A stretch of 64,000 nucleotides of DNA from Platanthera guangdongensis (taxonomy: Eukaryota > Streptophyta > Magnoliopsida > Asparagales > Orchidaceae): positions 126,995,221-127,059,220 of the forward strand of contig CM077158.1 of the NCBI GenBank assembly GCA_039583875.1, given 5' to 3'. Numbering within the stretch: the first letter of the stretch is position 1; each line of letters starts with the position of its first letter. The translations under genes were made by a program, and so were the position numbers. Positions 11,640 through 22,906 of this stretch are shown one piece after another. The notes under the pieces are model-generated. The model made no database searches, had not been told where the DNA came from, and saw only the letters and a program-made list of their open reading frames with translations.

Positions 11640-12706
11640 GCGGTTGACTCCACCTCATTGCCCTTCTCTTCATAAGTTGCTCACGGCTTCCTCTAGGACT
11701 TGGGACCTCCGCTCCAGCAGTCACAGACAAAGTGTCCTGACTTCCCACAAGTAAAACTTGCGTACGGGGTCCGACCCGTAGTCTCCCCAAAAGCACCAGA
11801 AGAAGGGGCTGGACCCGAAGTCCTATCCTTCTTATTGAACTTGCGATACCCAGACTTCGCATTAGTCGACACTTTGAACTTTGTCCTCTTCTCACCATAG
11901 TTTTTCTTTGCTTGCACATTTTTCAAGTCTTTCTCTAAGTACCGGGCCGTATTTAATAGGGTAAAGAAGCCCTGCATCATAGGCCCCGAGAGCAGTAGCC
12001 TCAAGTCATCTCTCAAACCTTCATAGAAATAGTTCGTCTTGCACTCCTCATCCGCGATTGTGGAGCTAGCGTACCGACCCAGTCGAGTAAAATAGTGGAG
12101 ATACTCATCCATGCTACTCTCTCCCTACACCAGCCTCTGGAACTCATTCTCCAATGTTATCCTATGAGCCAAAGGGAGGTACCTTGCCAGGAACAATCTC
12201 GAAAACTCTTCCATCGAGACTTCCACAAGTTTCCTTCCTCTCAAGTGGTGCAGCTCTAGACATTCCCACCATAACCTCGCATCCCCGTCCAACAAGAATG
12301 TAGCTATAGTGGTCATCGACCACTCCTCCGTTTCTGTCGCTGTCAAGAATTTCTTCACTCGGGAGAGCCAGTCTTCAGCTTGAGATGGGGTTCCCAACCC
12401 CGAGAACACAGGAGCATTAAAGCTCATAATGTGCTTGAGCTACCTTTCAGTTGCTCGCCTCAGCACCAAAGGCTCCACCACTACCTGCTCCACTCTTCTC
12501 GGTTCATCCCTTTGAAGCGGCACCTGCTCCATTGCAGGAGCGGGATGCTGCATTTGCCTTGCAGACTGCACATTGATCATGACAAACACTGCTTCGGCCA
12601 CCAATCGTATGGTTTCAGCCGAGGGAGGTGTTGCAAGTGCATCATTTGGTGCACTACTAGCCTCAGAAACTGGACGTTCTAACGGCCCTACACTGCTTCT
12701 GGTCAC
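11640..12706 (-). pseudogene. gag: Chromovirus gag, decayed
   Basis: Three consecutive segments (12440-12706, 12125-12427, 11693-12112) are separated by in-frame stops, for example TAG just after ATER. The middle segment holds the gag core (ATFLLDGDARLWWECLE, then SRLFLARYLP). The third segment holds YLHYFTRLGRYA and a C-terminal zinc knuckle SFTCGKSGHFVCDC, in which the first cysteine of C-x2-C-x4-H-x4-C has become serine. Nucleic-acid binding would be impaired even if the stops were absent. Confidence 0.75.
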
Positions 12707-12918
12707 CTATAGTTGTACAAAACCTCGTTAAGCGACCAAAAAAAATTGCAAAACGAAATTATAGGAACACGCAGGTTCCTCAAACACGTGTATTTTCATT
12801 CCTAAGTGGACAGTCATGGGTTCTTTTGATGTTATAATGATGACGCACACAAATGTGCTCACCACCCCTTAAAAAGAATTCGCCTACGAATTCATTTTAA
12901 GCCTGACCGAAACCAATA

Positions 12919-12929
12919 GTCTGATACCA
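12919..12929 (-). other. Chromovirus primer-binding site (tRNA-iMet type)
   Basis: On the minus strand TGGTATCAGAC follows the LTR end by three bases. It matches the complement of the initiator tRNA-Met 3' end (TGGTATCAGAGC) apart from one base near its end. Confidence 0.75.
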
Positions 12930-12932
12930 AAT

Positions 12933-15015
12933 TGTAATACCCCATATCCGTCACATAGCATATAGCAGTAGGTCCGGCCGGGGCCCGACGCCATATACCA
13001 CAGACAGACCGGGTGGTTACTCAATGGAAACCATCCAACTAATTACCAACATCCAACATAGAGACATTCTAGTGGAAGCAATTATTAGAAGTTGTGAATT
13101 GAAGAACCCAACCACAAGCATGAATGTCCACAACAAAACCCAATAGGAATGAAATACAATACACAAGTTCAATGGCCTTAAGGCCTTACAATTTTTTACT
13201 CAAATAAAATGTGTCTTCCATACCACGGCACGTAGGCCGGTCACACATGAATAAACAAGTAAACAATCAAAATTTGGCCTTTGAGGGCCGGCTCAGCAAC
13301 TTGGGCTTTAGCCTGCTATTTACCGCTCGGCTCCGCAGCACCTGCAAGCAACAATCCACTACAACGGTTGTAAACAAAAGCAATGGTCAGCTATGCTGAC
13401 CAAATTATAACGATTTTGCCCCCATAATCGGGGCGACGATGCTCTTTCCCTGCACTTTGTTAGTATAACCAAGCAGTATAGTTAATAAACACTTCATCAC
13501 AGGCATGGGCACACACGGCCTCACACCTCGTGCTCTCAGGTCACATTCTCGGTGAACACGGTCAAAGTCTATTGACTCACCACCGCCCCTTGGACGGCAA
13601 TATCTCATGAGCATTTGGTCTTTCTGGCCACTGCCTAAGACCCTCCATCTATGCCAACGGCGAGAATCACGTGCCTTAGGTCTCTCTAACCGAACCACAT
13701 AGATCGGGTACTGTTCCGCCTAACCCGTTGCTCACACCGCAACGTCAACTTAAGCCGTATGCGCGGGTCAAGCTTCCCTGAGTCCCGTCTCATTTACACA
13801 CATCACATAACCCAGTTATGTTCAGGTTGGATCCTAGACCACCATGTTTGGCAGAATCACGCATCTGCCCAGTTTTCTGTATGCACCTTGAAGTTAATCC
13901 CCAAGGCTCTCTGTTGCAATCTACCGCGTAGAAAAACCCGAAAACAACCATTCGCACGAAGTCTTCTCCGGCCATTCATGCAATGCAACATCTCCGATCC
14001 AGAACAACATGTCCGGGTAGGCTTCACACATCATGCCTATATCCATTCTTGATTACGGACTCTACATGTACACAATGGGGACTATACATGTCTACCCGAA
14101 GGAATGCCTTAACTCACAGCAAAAATCGCGAGAGCGTTCTTCCTATGCAAAGGAAAAGAGGACTTCACATATCCTAGGATGAGAATCATTACACTAGTAT
14201 TTTTCCTTGGCACCATGGAAGTGTATGCAGATGAAAAGCACCGTAATGTCCTTGCCTTCGTAGATCCAAAGTCGGCTCACGATTTGGAGCTCTGAAGCTC
14301 CACCGGTGACCGGATCTAGCATCCTTTATTATTTCTTACTCTTCCCTCTCTCTAGACTTTAGAAAGAGACTAAGTGAAAGAAATGAGGGATTTGAAACTC
14401 TATTCCCGGGTACATCACAGCAGGAGCAACCCCCATCTGTCGGATCCCAAAATAAGGAAACGAACAACCACGATCCGGAGCTGAAATGCAAAATCTGGGT
14501 CGAACACGGCATGTGACACGCCCGTGTCCATGGCCGTGTTCCCCATTCACCGTCGAAACCGACACGTCCCGAAAAGGACGTGGGTTCTCAACAAGCCCAT
14601 GTCCGGTTTGACACACTCGTGTCAATCAGTACTCAGCCGTGTGGTTGGCCGTGTTCCTCCATCGACACAGCCCCAACACCAACCTGTGAAGGACACGTGT
14701 CTTGGACACGCCCGAGTCCCAAATGACACGCCCGTATCTACCAGACACGACCTGTGTGCGACCCCGTGTATCAACCATACCACAACCCGGATTCAACTCG
14801 AGAAGGACATGGCCTAGGATACGCCCGTGTCTCAGCCTGTGTTCGCTGCTCGACGATCGTCGAGTCGAAAATTCATCGACCTCTCCGCCAGATTGTTGAC
14901 TCGAGCACGACACGCCCCTGGGACACGCCCGTGTCCCAGGCCGTGTGCCCCCTGCGAAATTCCAAACTTAGCTCAAAATTCCTTCCGCCGCTCTTTTGAG
15001 TTTCATTGCGTTACA
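12933..15015 (-). repeat. Chromovirus 5' LTR (about 2.08 kb)
   Basis: On the plus strand it runs from TGTAATACCCC (12933) to GCGTTACA (15015). This gives terminal TGTAAC/GTATTACA-type ends on the minus strand. The outer end could instead be at 15025 (a second GGTTACA). Close to its outer end it holds a dyad array (14515-14950). No ORF in it is credible. Confidence 0.65.
14515..14950. promoter_or_regulatory. Dyad-repeat array in chromovirus LTR
   Basis: Inverted repeats related to GACACG-NN-CGTGTC are centred at 14521.5, 14616.5, 14711.5, 14824.5 and 14928.5 (spacing 95, 95, 113 and 104 bp). A perfect 16-bp palindrome CTCGACGATCGTCGAG lies between the last two, near 14850-14868. No TATA box is seen next to this array, unlike the Athila-type arrays. 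Confidence 0.65.
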
Positions 15016-15980
15016 GAAGGTTACACAATGGTCACCATCCAGAGTTTCTGGAAGTCAGGGGGTGAGAGGCCCGAGAGAGAAATAGCCGCTCGTGTGGATT
15101 GAAGAGGTGACTGGAGGAGCAAAGGAAGAGGAACGGTACATAGATAGGGTTGATGTGGGAACCAAAGGGGGGAACAGGGTAATCCACAGACGGGTGGGGA
15201 TCGAGGCCTTCCGTAGAGAAATTCTCTATACCATTTTTCACCGGAGCATTGCCTCGATGTCTGAAGCCCCACCCCTAGAGAAGAAGATCACCTTCTCCCG
15301 GTGGGATATGCTAAATCACGAGGATCTATTCTGTGATGTGTTGGTGATCCAAACATCCATCGAGAAATTCACCGTCTCACGGATCCTCGTCAACAATGGG
15401 ATCTCGGTCAACGTCATCTTCAAGAAGGCATTCGAAGAAATGAAGGTGCAGTCAAGGAGGGTGTTGGCCTTCGATGGGCTATTGTTTGTGTTCTTTGGGG
15501 AGAGAAAGGAGGTGGAAGGGAGAGTCAGACTTCATGTGACCTCGGGGGTCAGTCCCAGAACTGTCAATTTGTTATCGTCGACATTCTGAATAGCTGGAAT
15601 GTCATATTCATATGGCCCCTAATCAGCGCTTTTCTATGCGTCCCCTCCTCATTCCACTAGTTCTTGAATTTTAGTTTAGGAGGAATCCATATCAGGATAC
15701 AAGGAGATCTAAAAGTGGCAAAGAAATGCTATGTTACAGTTGTGAACACCATCTTCTAGATGGCAGAAGATGAGGAATTGGAGAAGGGAATGGAGGAGCA
15801 AGATATAAAGTAACGTGTAGTGGAAGTGGTTAAGGGGGTAAAGATGTAGGATCAGGTGGAGATGGAAGAGGAGATGTAGACGGATGAGGGAAAAGAGGAA
15901 GAGGGGATCTTAGCTCGGGGAAGGAGAACGGAAAGTGAGCACAGGGAGCAGTCTCGGTTTGAGATAATAGAGGAGTTAGT
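15016..15980 (+). mobile_element. Tat-type Ty3/gypsy fragment (resumes at 25412-25431)
   Basis: This plus-strand piece contains the protease relic below, then degenerate acidic coding sequence (EEELEKGMEEQ-like) resembling the protease-RT linker of Tat/Ogre elements. It is split at 15980 by the solo LTR and continues for only 20 bp after it, before the copia LTR. It appears to be the oldest layer in this part of the window. Confidence 0.55.
15092..15780 (+). pseudogene. Tat-type aspartic protease relic
   Basis: From about 15258 the frame reads EKKITFSRWDM, then FTVSRILVNNGISVNVIFKKAFEEM. This corresponds to the Tat/Ogre protease core, where RILVDNGSS or a similar motif carries the catalytic aspartate; here the aspartate is asparagine (VNNG). 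The frame ends at 15589. Homology continues in other frames (DILNSWNVIF, then a block resembling GDxxVAxxCYxT near 15690-15735). This shows at least one frameshift near 15580. Confidence 0.6.
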
Positions 15981-16576
15981 TGTAATGCCCCTGATTTTCC
16001 GATAATTATTTAATCCTCTTGGTGACGTCATAATGATGTAAGGGGCGTTACGTTATCGTGGAGTTGACGACACGCCGTCGTTAGTGCGTTTTTGCTTTTG
16101 TTCGGTCGAGTCGTTCAAATTCGTGAATTCTTGTCAAAAATGGAAAATTTCATGTTAGGAAATTAAATTAATTAATTTTTGGCATGCTCGTCAAGTTTCG
16201 TCGCGATCAGAGCGATATTCGAGTCTCGGTGAATTTCCAAATTTTTGTACAATTTATGTTCACCGTAGACTTTGAAAAATTATATATCGAGAACGGCTCG
16301 TCGGATTTTGGCTTTGACTTTGTCGTTGGATTTGTAGCACCGAATTTTACCTAGGGCGTGAAATTCATTTGAATCGGCGCACGTTTATTGCTTCGTAATT
16401 AGTACGATAACTTAGTCTATTATTATAATTTCTATAATAACTATTATTAAACACTTCAAAAATACCATTTCCTATTCATTTTTATAGTTTAATTTTTGGA
16501 TAAATTTGCGAAATCCACTATTCATGAGGACAAAAAGCAAGTGTTCATCCAATTTTGTTCTCGGGAGTTATAGGTT

Positions 16577-16778
16577 CTTCACGAGTATATCTAGGCCCTT
16601 CCCGAGTATATTTGCAGCTCTTCCGGAGTATATCTGCAGCACTTCCGGAGTATATCTAGGCCCTTCCCGAGTATATCTGTAGCACTTCCCGAGTATATCT
16701 GCATCTCTTCCCGAGTATAACTAGGCCCTTCCCGAGTATATGTGCATCTCTTCCCTAGTATATCTAAGCCCTTCCCGA
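16577..16778. repeat. 21-22-bp minisatellite
   Basis: About nine tandem copies of CTTCCCGAGTATATCTGCAGC, alternating between versions ending CTAGGCC and TGCAGCT/TGCATCT. It lies in the left part of the solo LTR. Confidence 0.85.
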
Positions 16779-17040
16779 TTAATCCTCTGGTTTGTTCTCG
16801 AGAGATCCAGCCCTTCTCGAGAAATCTATTTTATCCTGCATTTGGGTGCCATTTTGATGGTCTAAACGACCTCAAATAGAAAAATGGATAACATGGATTT
16901 TGTCCATCTCGACAAGATCTACAACTTCTGTGTTGATCACTTTTTTATTTGAAGCAATCTTAAGCATCTATTTTCATTTTTCTCACTCCCGCTCATAAAT
17001 TGCCTGCAGTCCACTTCCTTCCTGTTAAGACAAATATTAA

Positions 17041-17045
17041 TATAC

Positions 17046-17096
<51 letters not shown>
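17041..17096. repeat. (TA)n microsatellite, left flank of the Helitron
   Basis: About 50 bp of TA repeat end with A at 17096. The TA repeat resumes at 23704, suggesting that this microsatellite was the Helitron target. Confidence 0.85.
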
Positions 17097-17099
<3 letters not shown>

Positions 17100-17454
17100 T
17101 TATTATATAAATAAATATAGCTATTTGGAGCAGACCATCCATTTCATTTCAGCCGTCCGATTAAATTTCATGAATGAATGTCGACCGTCGGCTAACATGT
17201 TTAATTTCGGGCGCCAGGAAATCCTGCACAATCCGGCGAAATAGCACGCTGAAATCATGTCGGCCTCCTGCTTTAAATCATCTCGCACGCAACCCGTCTT
17301 CTCCCATGTCCTCTCCGCCGAAAGCAGCCGCCGCAGTCGCAAAAAGCTCCAAATACCGTAGCACGGAGATATCATTTCTGCCTCCTACTTCTCCTTGCAA
17401 TCTCTCCTCTTCTTATCTCCATTTCGAGCAGCCACTTCCCCTTCCCTCACCGCC

Positions 17455-17583
17455 GAGATCGGTGCCGGACTCTGTGCTGGAATCGAACCACAGCACATGC
17501 TTCCCCTCCCACTTTCTTCTTCCTCCCTCAAGTGTCTACGACATCATCAATCGGCACCTCCGGTAAGCTTTTCTTCTCCGGTT
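17455..17583 (+). repeat. Repeat copy 1 inside Helitron (rearranged copy at 22467-22620)
   Basis: The left part (about 17455-17530) appears as its reverse complement at 22467-22570. The right part (17541-17583, ATCGGCACCTCCGGTAAGCT) appears in direct orientation at 22573-22620. The copies therefore differ by an internal inversion. The block ends in CCGGTAAGC, a plausible exon-intron border. Confidence 0.6.
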
Positions 17584-18397
17584 TGTTTTTCAAGTTTTTC
17601 CTCTGTTTTACTTCTTCTTCATGCTCTGTTCCGGTCTGAATCTTGCCTCCAAGCAACTCTAACAATCACTTGAATCCCCTCCGTTCCACTATCGCTTCTC
17701 TTCATCTACCGAAACAACTTATCGCCCACTCGAAGCCCCACCGCTGGGTAGCTGCTCCTCTTACTCTTCAAAAATTTTAGGGTAAGATCTTTCATTTAAT
17801 GTATGTGTTAATGCCTTTCTCTCTCTGCCCCTCATATCTTTCTCTGTTCTTTTAGTATGAACATCTTCTTCCTCATTTTATTTCTTCCTGCTTGCAAACA
17901 TAAACTGCTTATACTTTGGCCCTCTTCTCTTTGACAATACTATAGATCACCTTATATATTAATATATATGAACCTGTGTTTCCCTATGTTCACTTGCACT
18001 CGATTTTCTTTGGCCTTTTACAGATTACCATATGTTGGATGTTCATGCATCTAGATTTCCCCATTGTCTGCATTATGAAGGTGGGATGAAATATGAATAC
18101 GTTCTAGAAAAATTAGAAGATTAAAAATGGAGGATTTTGGTTGTTTTTACACATTTTATTTGTTTGTTTAGGTGGATGGAGGGATGGATCTCAGTTCATG
18201 ATATTTCATTTCATACAAATTGGATTTCTTTCATATGGGCAATCATGGGTCCTAGATAAATAAAAAAATATGTGATTAATTCAAGCTATTTCGTGTTTCA
18301 TTAATTAATTCTTCTTATGATTTCTATCAAATTTCATATCGCATTAATTAATTCAAGCTATTAGCACTGTCCATATTTTTACATTACATTATTACGG

Positions 18398-18600
18398 TGA
18401 ACTTAGTTCATGTACCCCTTGCATGATCTCCTAGAAGTAAGAACTAATGCATATTTCAAGACCTTCATGTGACCCAAGAAGATACAGAACAGACATCCAT
18501 TGTGAAAAGATATATTTTGGGCAAATGCTTCATTTAATTTGTCCAAACGGAGGAAGGCATGACTCTGAATTGCTACATCCACGCAAATTGCAAAGCAATA
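18398..18600 (-). other. Possible captured exon, unidentified
   Basis: The minus strand is open from 18403 to 18738. The part translated from about 18600 down (AIQSHAFLRLDKLNEAFAQN, then a cysteine-rich stretch) looks more protein-like than the flanking introns. A second frame is also partly open here. I do not recognise the family, so it may be chance. Confidence 0.2.
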
Positions 18601-18815
18601 AACGTAACTCATGTTTTGGCCTTTCCCCTTCTCTTCTCCCATTTTCTCTCCATGATTAACAATGCTGCCATGTCTTTGCGCATGCTCAAAAAGTGCTAAT
18701 TTTGTGCACAAATATACACTTAGTAACCACACGTACAAAATTGTTTTGAAAAATTTGGGAAGATGTGAATCATTTTATTGTCATAAAATTTGTTTGACAT
18801 GACATTGGTTATGAT

Positions 18816-18830
18816 CACTACTACAAAAAA
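18816..18830 (+). other. CACTA-like terminal motif, unpaired
   Basis: CACTACTACAAAAAA matches the usual end of CACTA transposons and related MITEs. No matching GTAGTAGTG partner was seen nearby, so this would be a single relic end. Confidence 0.3.
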
Positions 18831-19964
18831 AATTATTTTGAACAAAAAGTGGGTGGAGTTACTTAGGATAGGTCCGTCCTTCGAGAACGATGTTTTATAA
18901 CCACCAAATGTTATCGCTTACGAACGCTGATATCCACAAATGTTGTTGCGAACGCTCAAGCTCAAGCTATTATGCTCTGAATATCTATACAAGAAATGGA
19001 TTGGATCAACACTGTAAAAATGCACAACATGTTTCTTCAAGTTCTCAAGTAAGACCATTATTTTTTTGCAGGTGTAATTAATGTATTTAACATTTAGTTA
19101 TAATAAAATTCCCTGTCCAGTGAATTTTTATTCATAGGATGGTTCATGCTTTGATGCTAGATTAATCAGAGGAAAGTACGAGTCATTATAAATCCCTCTA
19201 TCAATATTCCATGTTTTTTATTGTCAATAACCTTCTCCTGCCATATTCAAATCACAATTGATATTGTTGTTCAAGCTGTTAAATATGGAGAGAATATTGG
19301 AGAGAGATCAGATCCACTATTAAATTTAGAAAGAATTTTAGAGAGAAATCACGACATTAGGTGACGAAATGCATGCGAGTTTTTCTTTTCCGCTATTTTT
19401 TTGTTTTGCAGGTGGTTCCTTCTATTTTCTTTTTTTTTGCATGTTGCCTCATATTTTAGTCCAAACCTCCTTAGGAATGAATGATGTTCGCCTCTTCCAA
19501 AGAAGAATTTCATTCATAGGCAATCAGTTAGCTATCTGATCCAATAAAAAAAATAAATAATGATAGATTTTCTGATTACATTAAAGTTAATATCTTTCGA
19601 TGTCTATTCACTTTGTGCTTTATTACACTGATTGATTTCCTTGAATGACTATCTTTGATCCTATTTAATGTCATAATCATACTAGACTATACTAAATGCA
19701 AAGTTACCAAGATTTTTTTAAAAAATATAAAAAATTTGTGCAATGTTGGTTGGTTTAATTTAGTATAGTTTTGAATGAAGCTATTTAACTTTCTATATAG
19801 ACAGTACAAATAGCTCAAACTCTACATTTTTTTAATAATGTTGCTAATGAACTATTATATTGGATAGTTCTTGCAACACTATAACCACTTTGTAAGTATT
19901 ATTAAGTATTGAAATATTATTCCAATGGCCATCTATTGTCTTGAATCTCCACAAATGTCGATAT

Positions 19965-20410
19965 CCACGACCGATGTCACCAGCCACGACAAATGCCCCC
20001 CCCCATGACAATTGTCACCATCCACAATCATTGTCGCTCCTACATCCAATGTCTCCTCCCACGACCAATGTCGTCGCCCATGACCAATGTCAGCGCCACG
20101 ACCAATATCGTCGTCGACGACAAATATTGTCACCCATAATCAATGTCGTTGATTTGCGGGCAAAGCCCGTTACGATGCAGGAACAGCCTGCAATGTCGCA
20201 TCGATAATGGGCACACCCAATGAATGTCCCCGCCCCCGAACAATGTCCCAGCCCACGAACATAGTTGTTGCATTTGAACAATATCGCCACCCACGAACAA
20301 TGTCGACACCCATGAACAATGTCGCCACCCACGAAATATATTGTCGGCCACGACCAATGCTGTCACCCACCACTAATGTAGCCCCCTCGACCAATATCAT
20401 TGCCAAGCTG
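19965..20410. repeat. Degenerate 19-bp tandem repeat array A in Helitron
   Basis: Repeated CACGAACAATGTCGCCACC-like units, strongly diverged. They surround a copy of the subterminal motif TTGCGGGCAAAGCCCGT (about 20153-20171). Confidence 0.7.
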
Positions 20411-20589
20411 GCGAAGCTCGCATCGACTTATCGAGAACGGGCAAAGCTATTGTTAATGTGCATAATGTGCCGGGAGTAATTGTGATGGCTGACGAAGTTG
20501 TCTATTAATCCATGAACAATGTAGTTGTAGTTAACCAAACCTTTTAAATTATGACAATTCCTCTCTTTTTTACACCATGATCAATGTAA

Positions 20590-20770
20590 AAGTTGTTGAG
20601 GTATATTTATATTCGTGTTAATGGGCTACTTAACGGGTCGGTTAGGATCCGATAGGCATCCAAACCCGTAGTCGGGGATTTAGGGTTTCGTCTATAAATA
20701 CCCTGCTGGGGGCAACGGGTAGGCCATTCCAAACTAGGTGGTCACGCGGATGCTTCGAGCGCTCTAACAA
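20590..20770 (+). promoter_or_regulatory. Promoter-like stretch with TATA box
   Basis: Sequence around 20690-20702 contains CTATAAATACC following TTAGGGTTTCG, with GC-rich sequence after it. It looks like a pol II core promoter or the remnant of a small LTR. No downstream gene is visible. Confidence 0.25.
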
Positions 20771-21353
20771 AAGTTAGTTTATAATATAACTTTATAATAA
20801 AAGTATGTATTAGCATATCCTTTGTAATTTATCTATTGCTCCTAAACCACAATTTGTTGTTGTAGTAAAACAAAACAATTATAGGATGATTGTTTATTTC
20901 AAATTAGGAGTCTTTGAATCAAATCTCATTGCAGGATTACTGTTCAAAGTCTTAACTATAATCTTTTAAAACTAGAAGGTAAACCTCTATAAAATATAAT
21001 ACAATTTTCTTAACAACATTATTTTTGTTTATAGAGTTCATTTAATTGCTTAAAATTTAAAATATGTTTTATAAAATAATATTGTTTTCCAAATTTAATT
21101 CGACAGTGACATTGAATTCAAACTGTCCAAACCATCTCAAAACTCCCTAAAAATTAATATTTGTAATCTAACAAGAAAAATGTTATATGGTTCTTATAAT
21201 TCACATTATTTGGAAAAGTTGAAAGAAAAAAGGACAGCAAATCTCAGCACGCTTAATAAAATTGACTTTTTACAATTTATAATGTATATTTTATTTTTTA
21301 CTTTACAAAATAAAAGTTTACATGTCGACAAATTTTTATTTCAAGGTGAAAGA

Positions 21354-21500
21354 TCAGATGCATGGAGGAACATTCCATTTCCCTTGCCTCTGTAGTTCTT
21401 TTATAACACTTTCCAAGGAAGTAGGCTTCAGTCCTAAAGGCACTGGTAGCCATGGTTGGTCCAAGACTTCTTTAGTTGCTTCATCTATGCTTTCATTTGA
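21354..21500 (-). pseudogene. APRR2-like last exon captured by Helitron
   Basis: On the minus strand a 48-codon uninterrupted frame follows an intron acceptor (TGTTTCAG, 21501-21508) and ends in TGA at 21354-21356. It contains [12 protein letters not shown], then [12 protein letters not shown] and VIKELQRQG...VPP. From memory of the family, this corresponds to the C-terminus of the plant response-regulator-like transcription factor APRR2, which influences pigment and chloroplast traits. Only the end of the gene is present, without the receiver-like or GARP DNA-binding domains, so it is a captured fragment. I am fairly confident of the family; a protein search would settle it. Confidence 0.6.
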
Positions 21501-22194
21501 CTGAAACATGGAATATCGGAAGAAAATTGTCTATTCCCCAAAGGAAATTTTGTGAAATGAAAGATTATCATAAGTAGAAATTAGCATAATAGTAATACAC
21601 ACATTTTCTGAATTTGTCACTTTTCTTCACTCTCTCTTAGTACATAAATCTATAGATCTCATTATCAATTTTAAAATTCAAATATCTTCTAATAATAAAA
21701 AATAAATAATCTAGGGGACATATAAATTAGTTGATCACGACTTAGCCATATGAATACATTAATTTACTCATTAAGTCACTGAAAGAAGTTTTTTTAAGTA
21801 GTTTCCTTGATCTTTACACTCAAAATATAGACATACATAATTAAAACACTTTCAATAACAAGAAAAGCCATATAGTCACATGAATGCTTTGTTTTTTAAG
21901 TAGTTTCTTCTTCATGCTCTGTTTAAGATTCTTCTTCTTCTTCATTATCTGTTTAAGCAAGTTTGCATCCGCTTCGCCTAAATCGTGCAGTTTTTCCAGG
22001 TTACTTCTTCGGCTTCAGAAAAGAGATGGCCGCATCAAGCTTGGTTTAGTTTTTCATGAACTAAGATTGCTGGCACGACCTAGGCTTCAATAAGCAAATC
22101 AGTTTTTTATCTATACATTTTCCTAGCAACCTTGCTTTTATTACCCATGCGTGAAAGGGATTTAAAACTTGAGCTATTTTGAATCCTAATTTGT

Positions 22195-22340
22195 TCCATT
22201 TATATTTGGAATCACCTTACATCTTGCAAGAAAATTCATAGGGCTTGGGCTTTCGCACCGGTTCTTTCGAATACTTGGTCTATAATTAGAAGAGTTCGTA
22301 TCACTGGAATCACTTCATAAAGTAATTTGGGATCTGCACA
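22195..22340 (-). other. Possible captured exon, unidentified
   Basis: On the minus strand an acceptor-like TATTGTGCAG precedes a mostly open frame reading LLYEVIPVIRTLLIIDQVFE, with one stop, followed by a donor-like GATGTAAGG. I do not recognise the protein. It lies upstream of the APRR2-like exon in the same orientation, but could come from a different gene. Confidence 0.3.
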
Positions 22341-22466
22341 ATAGCAATCATTCAACCATTTGTAAGCATCCACAACATATAAACATAAGTTATTTTTTTA
22401 AACACAGATTAATAATACAGTTTCAACCATTTGTAAGCATCCACAACATATAAACATAAAGTAAGG

Positions 22467-22620
22467 TACCCTTGGAGGGAGAAGAAAGCGGGAGTCTAAG
22501 CAGGTGCTGTGGTTCGATTCCAGCACTGAGTCCAGCACCGATCCCGGCGGTGAGTGATGGGGAAGTGCCTAGGGCATCATCGATCGGCACCTCCGGTAAG
22601 CTTTTCTTCTTCGGTTTTGG
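22467..22620. repeat. Repeat copy 2 inside Helitron, partly inverted
   Basis: Counterpart of 17455-17583: first part inverted, second part direct, joined by GGGGAAGTGCCTAGG. Confidence 0.6.
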
Positions 22621-22870
22621 TACCGGATGCATGTAAGTTAGAAAAACAGAAGTTAAGATTTACCAACGTTGAAAACCATGACCACAACTAATAGGAATGA
22701 AGGTCTACCAGGCCCAGTCTTAGACTCTTTCTAGGTAGCCCCTGAGCCTTCTCATGGTCTGACCAATGTGGGCAGGCCCTTTGTATATTAATGAAGAAGT
22801 TACATTAAAAATTATTATTGGTAATAGATTGAAATGTTCAGTATTAAATTATGCATTTCCTTGCTCTACC

Positions 22871-22906
22871 TTATTGCTTGCGGGCGAAGCCCACAGCGAC
22901 GCATCG
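22871..22906 (+). repeat. Helitron subterminal motif copy
   Basis: TTGCGGGCGAAGCCC followed by GACGCATCGAGA, nearly the same as the true 3' end at 23643-23675 but without the final hairpin and CTAG. Confidence 0.6.

Larger units (their letters stand above)
10547..15015 (-). mobile_element. Chromovirus-like Ty3/gypsy element, truncated by E1
   Basis: Read on the minus strand: LTR, tRNA-iMet primer-binding site, gag, protease, and the start of reverse transcriptase up to E1. The remaining RT, integrase and 3' LTR lie on the far side of E1, outside the window. The gag (LFLARYLPLAHRITLENEF) and the linker before RT (SVVAEYPDVFPADL, then PYRLAPKEM) resemble Tekay/Del-type chromoviruses. A chromodomain cannot be checked because integrase is absent. 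Confidence 0.75.

Noticed and set aside
13211..14177. Short ORFs on both strands in 13.2-14.2 kb
   Set aside because: They lie inside the chromovirus LTR and show no domains.
17174..17673. Plus-strand 130- and 92-residue ORFs at the start of the Helitron
   Set aside because: GC- and CT-rich sequence that may be a captured 5' leader, but no recognisable protein and no conserved start. Not called as a gene.
19933..20479. Overlapping ORFs on both strands of the Helitron repeats
   Set aside because: Artefacts of a 19-bp repeat (not a multiple of three) without stops; same at 23303-23662.
22505..22520. GGTTCGATTCC resembles a tRNA T-arm (B box)
   Set aside because: No matching A box, acceptor stem or anticodon arm could be placed around it on either strand, and it is part of the duplicated Helitron segment.
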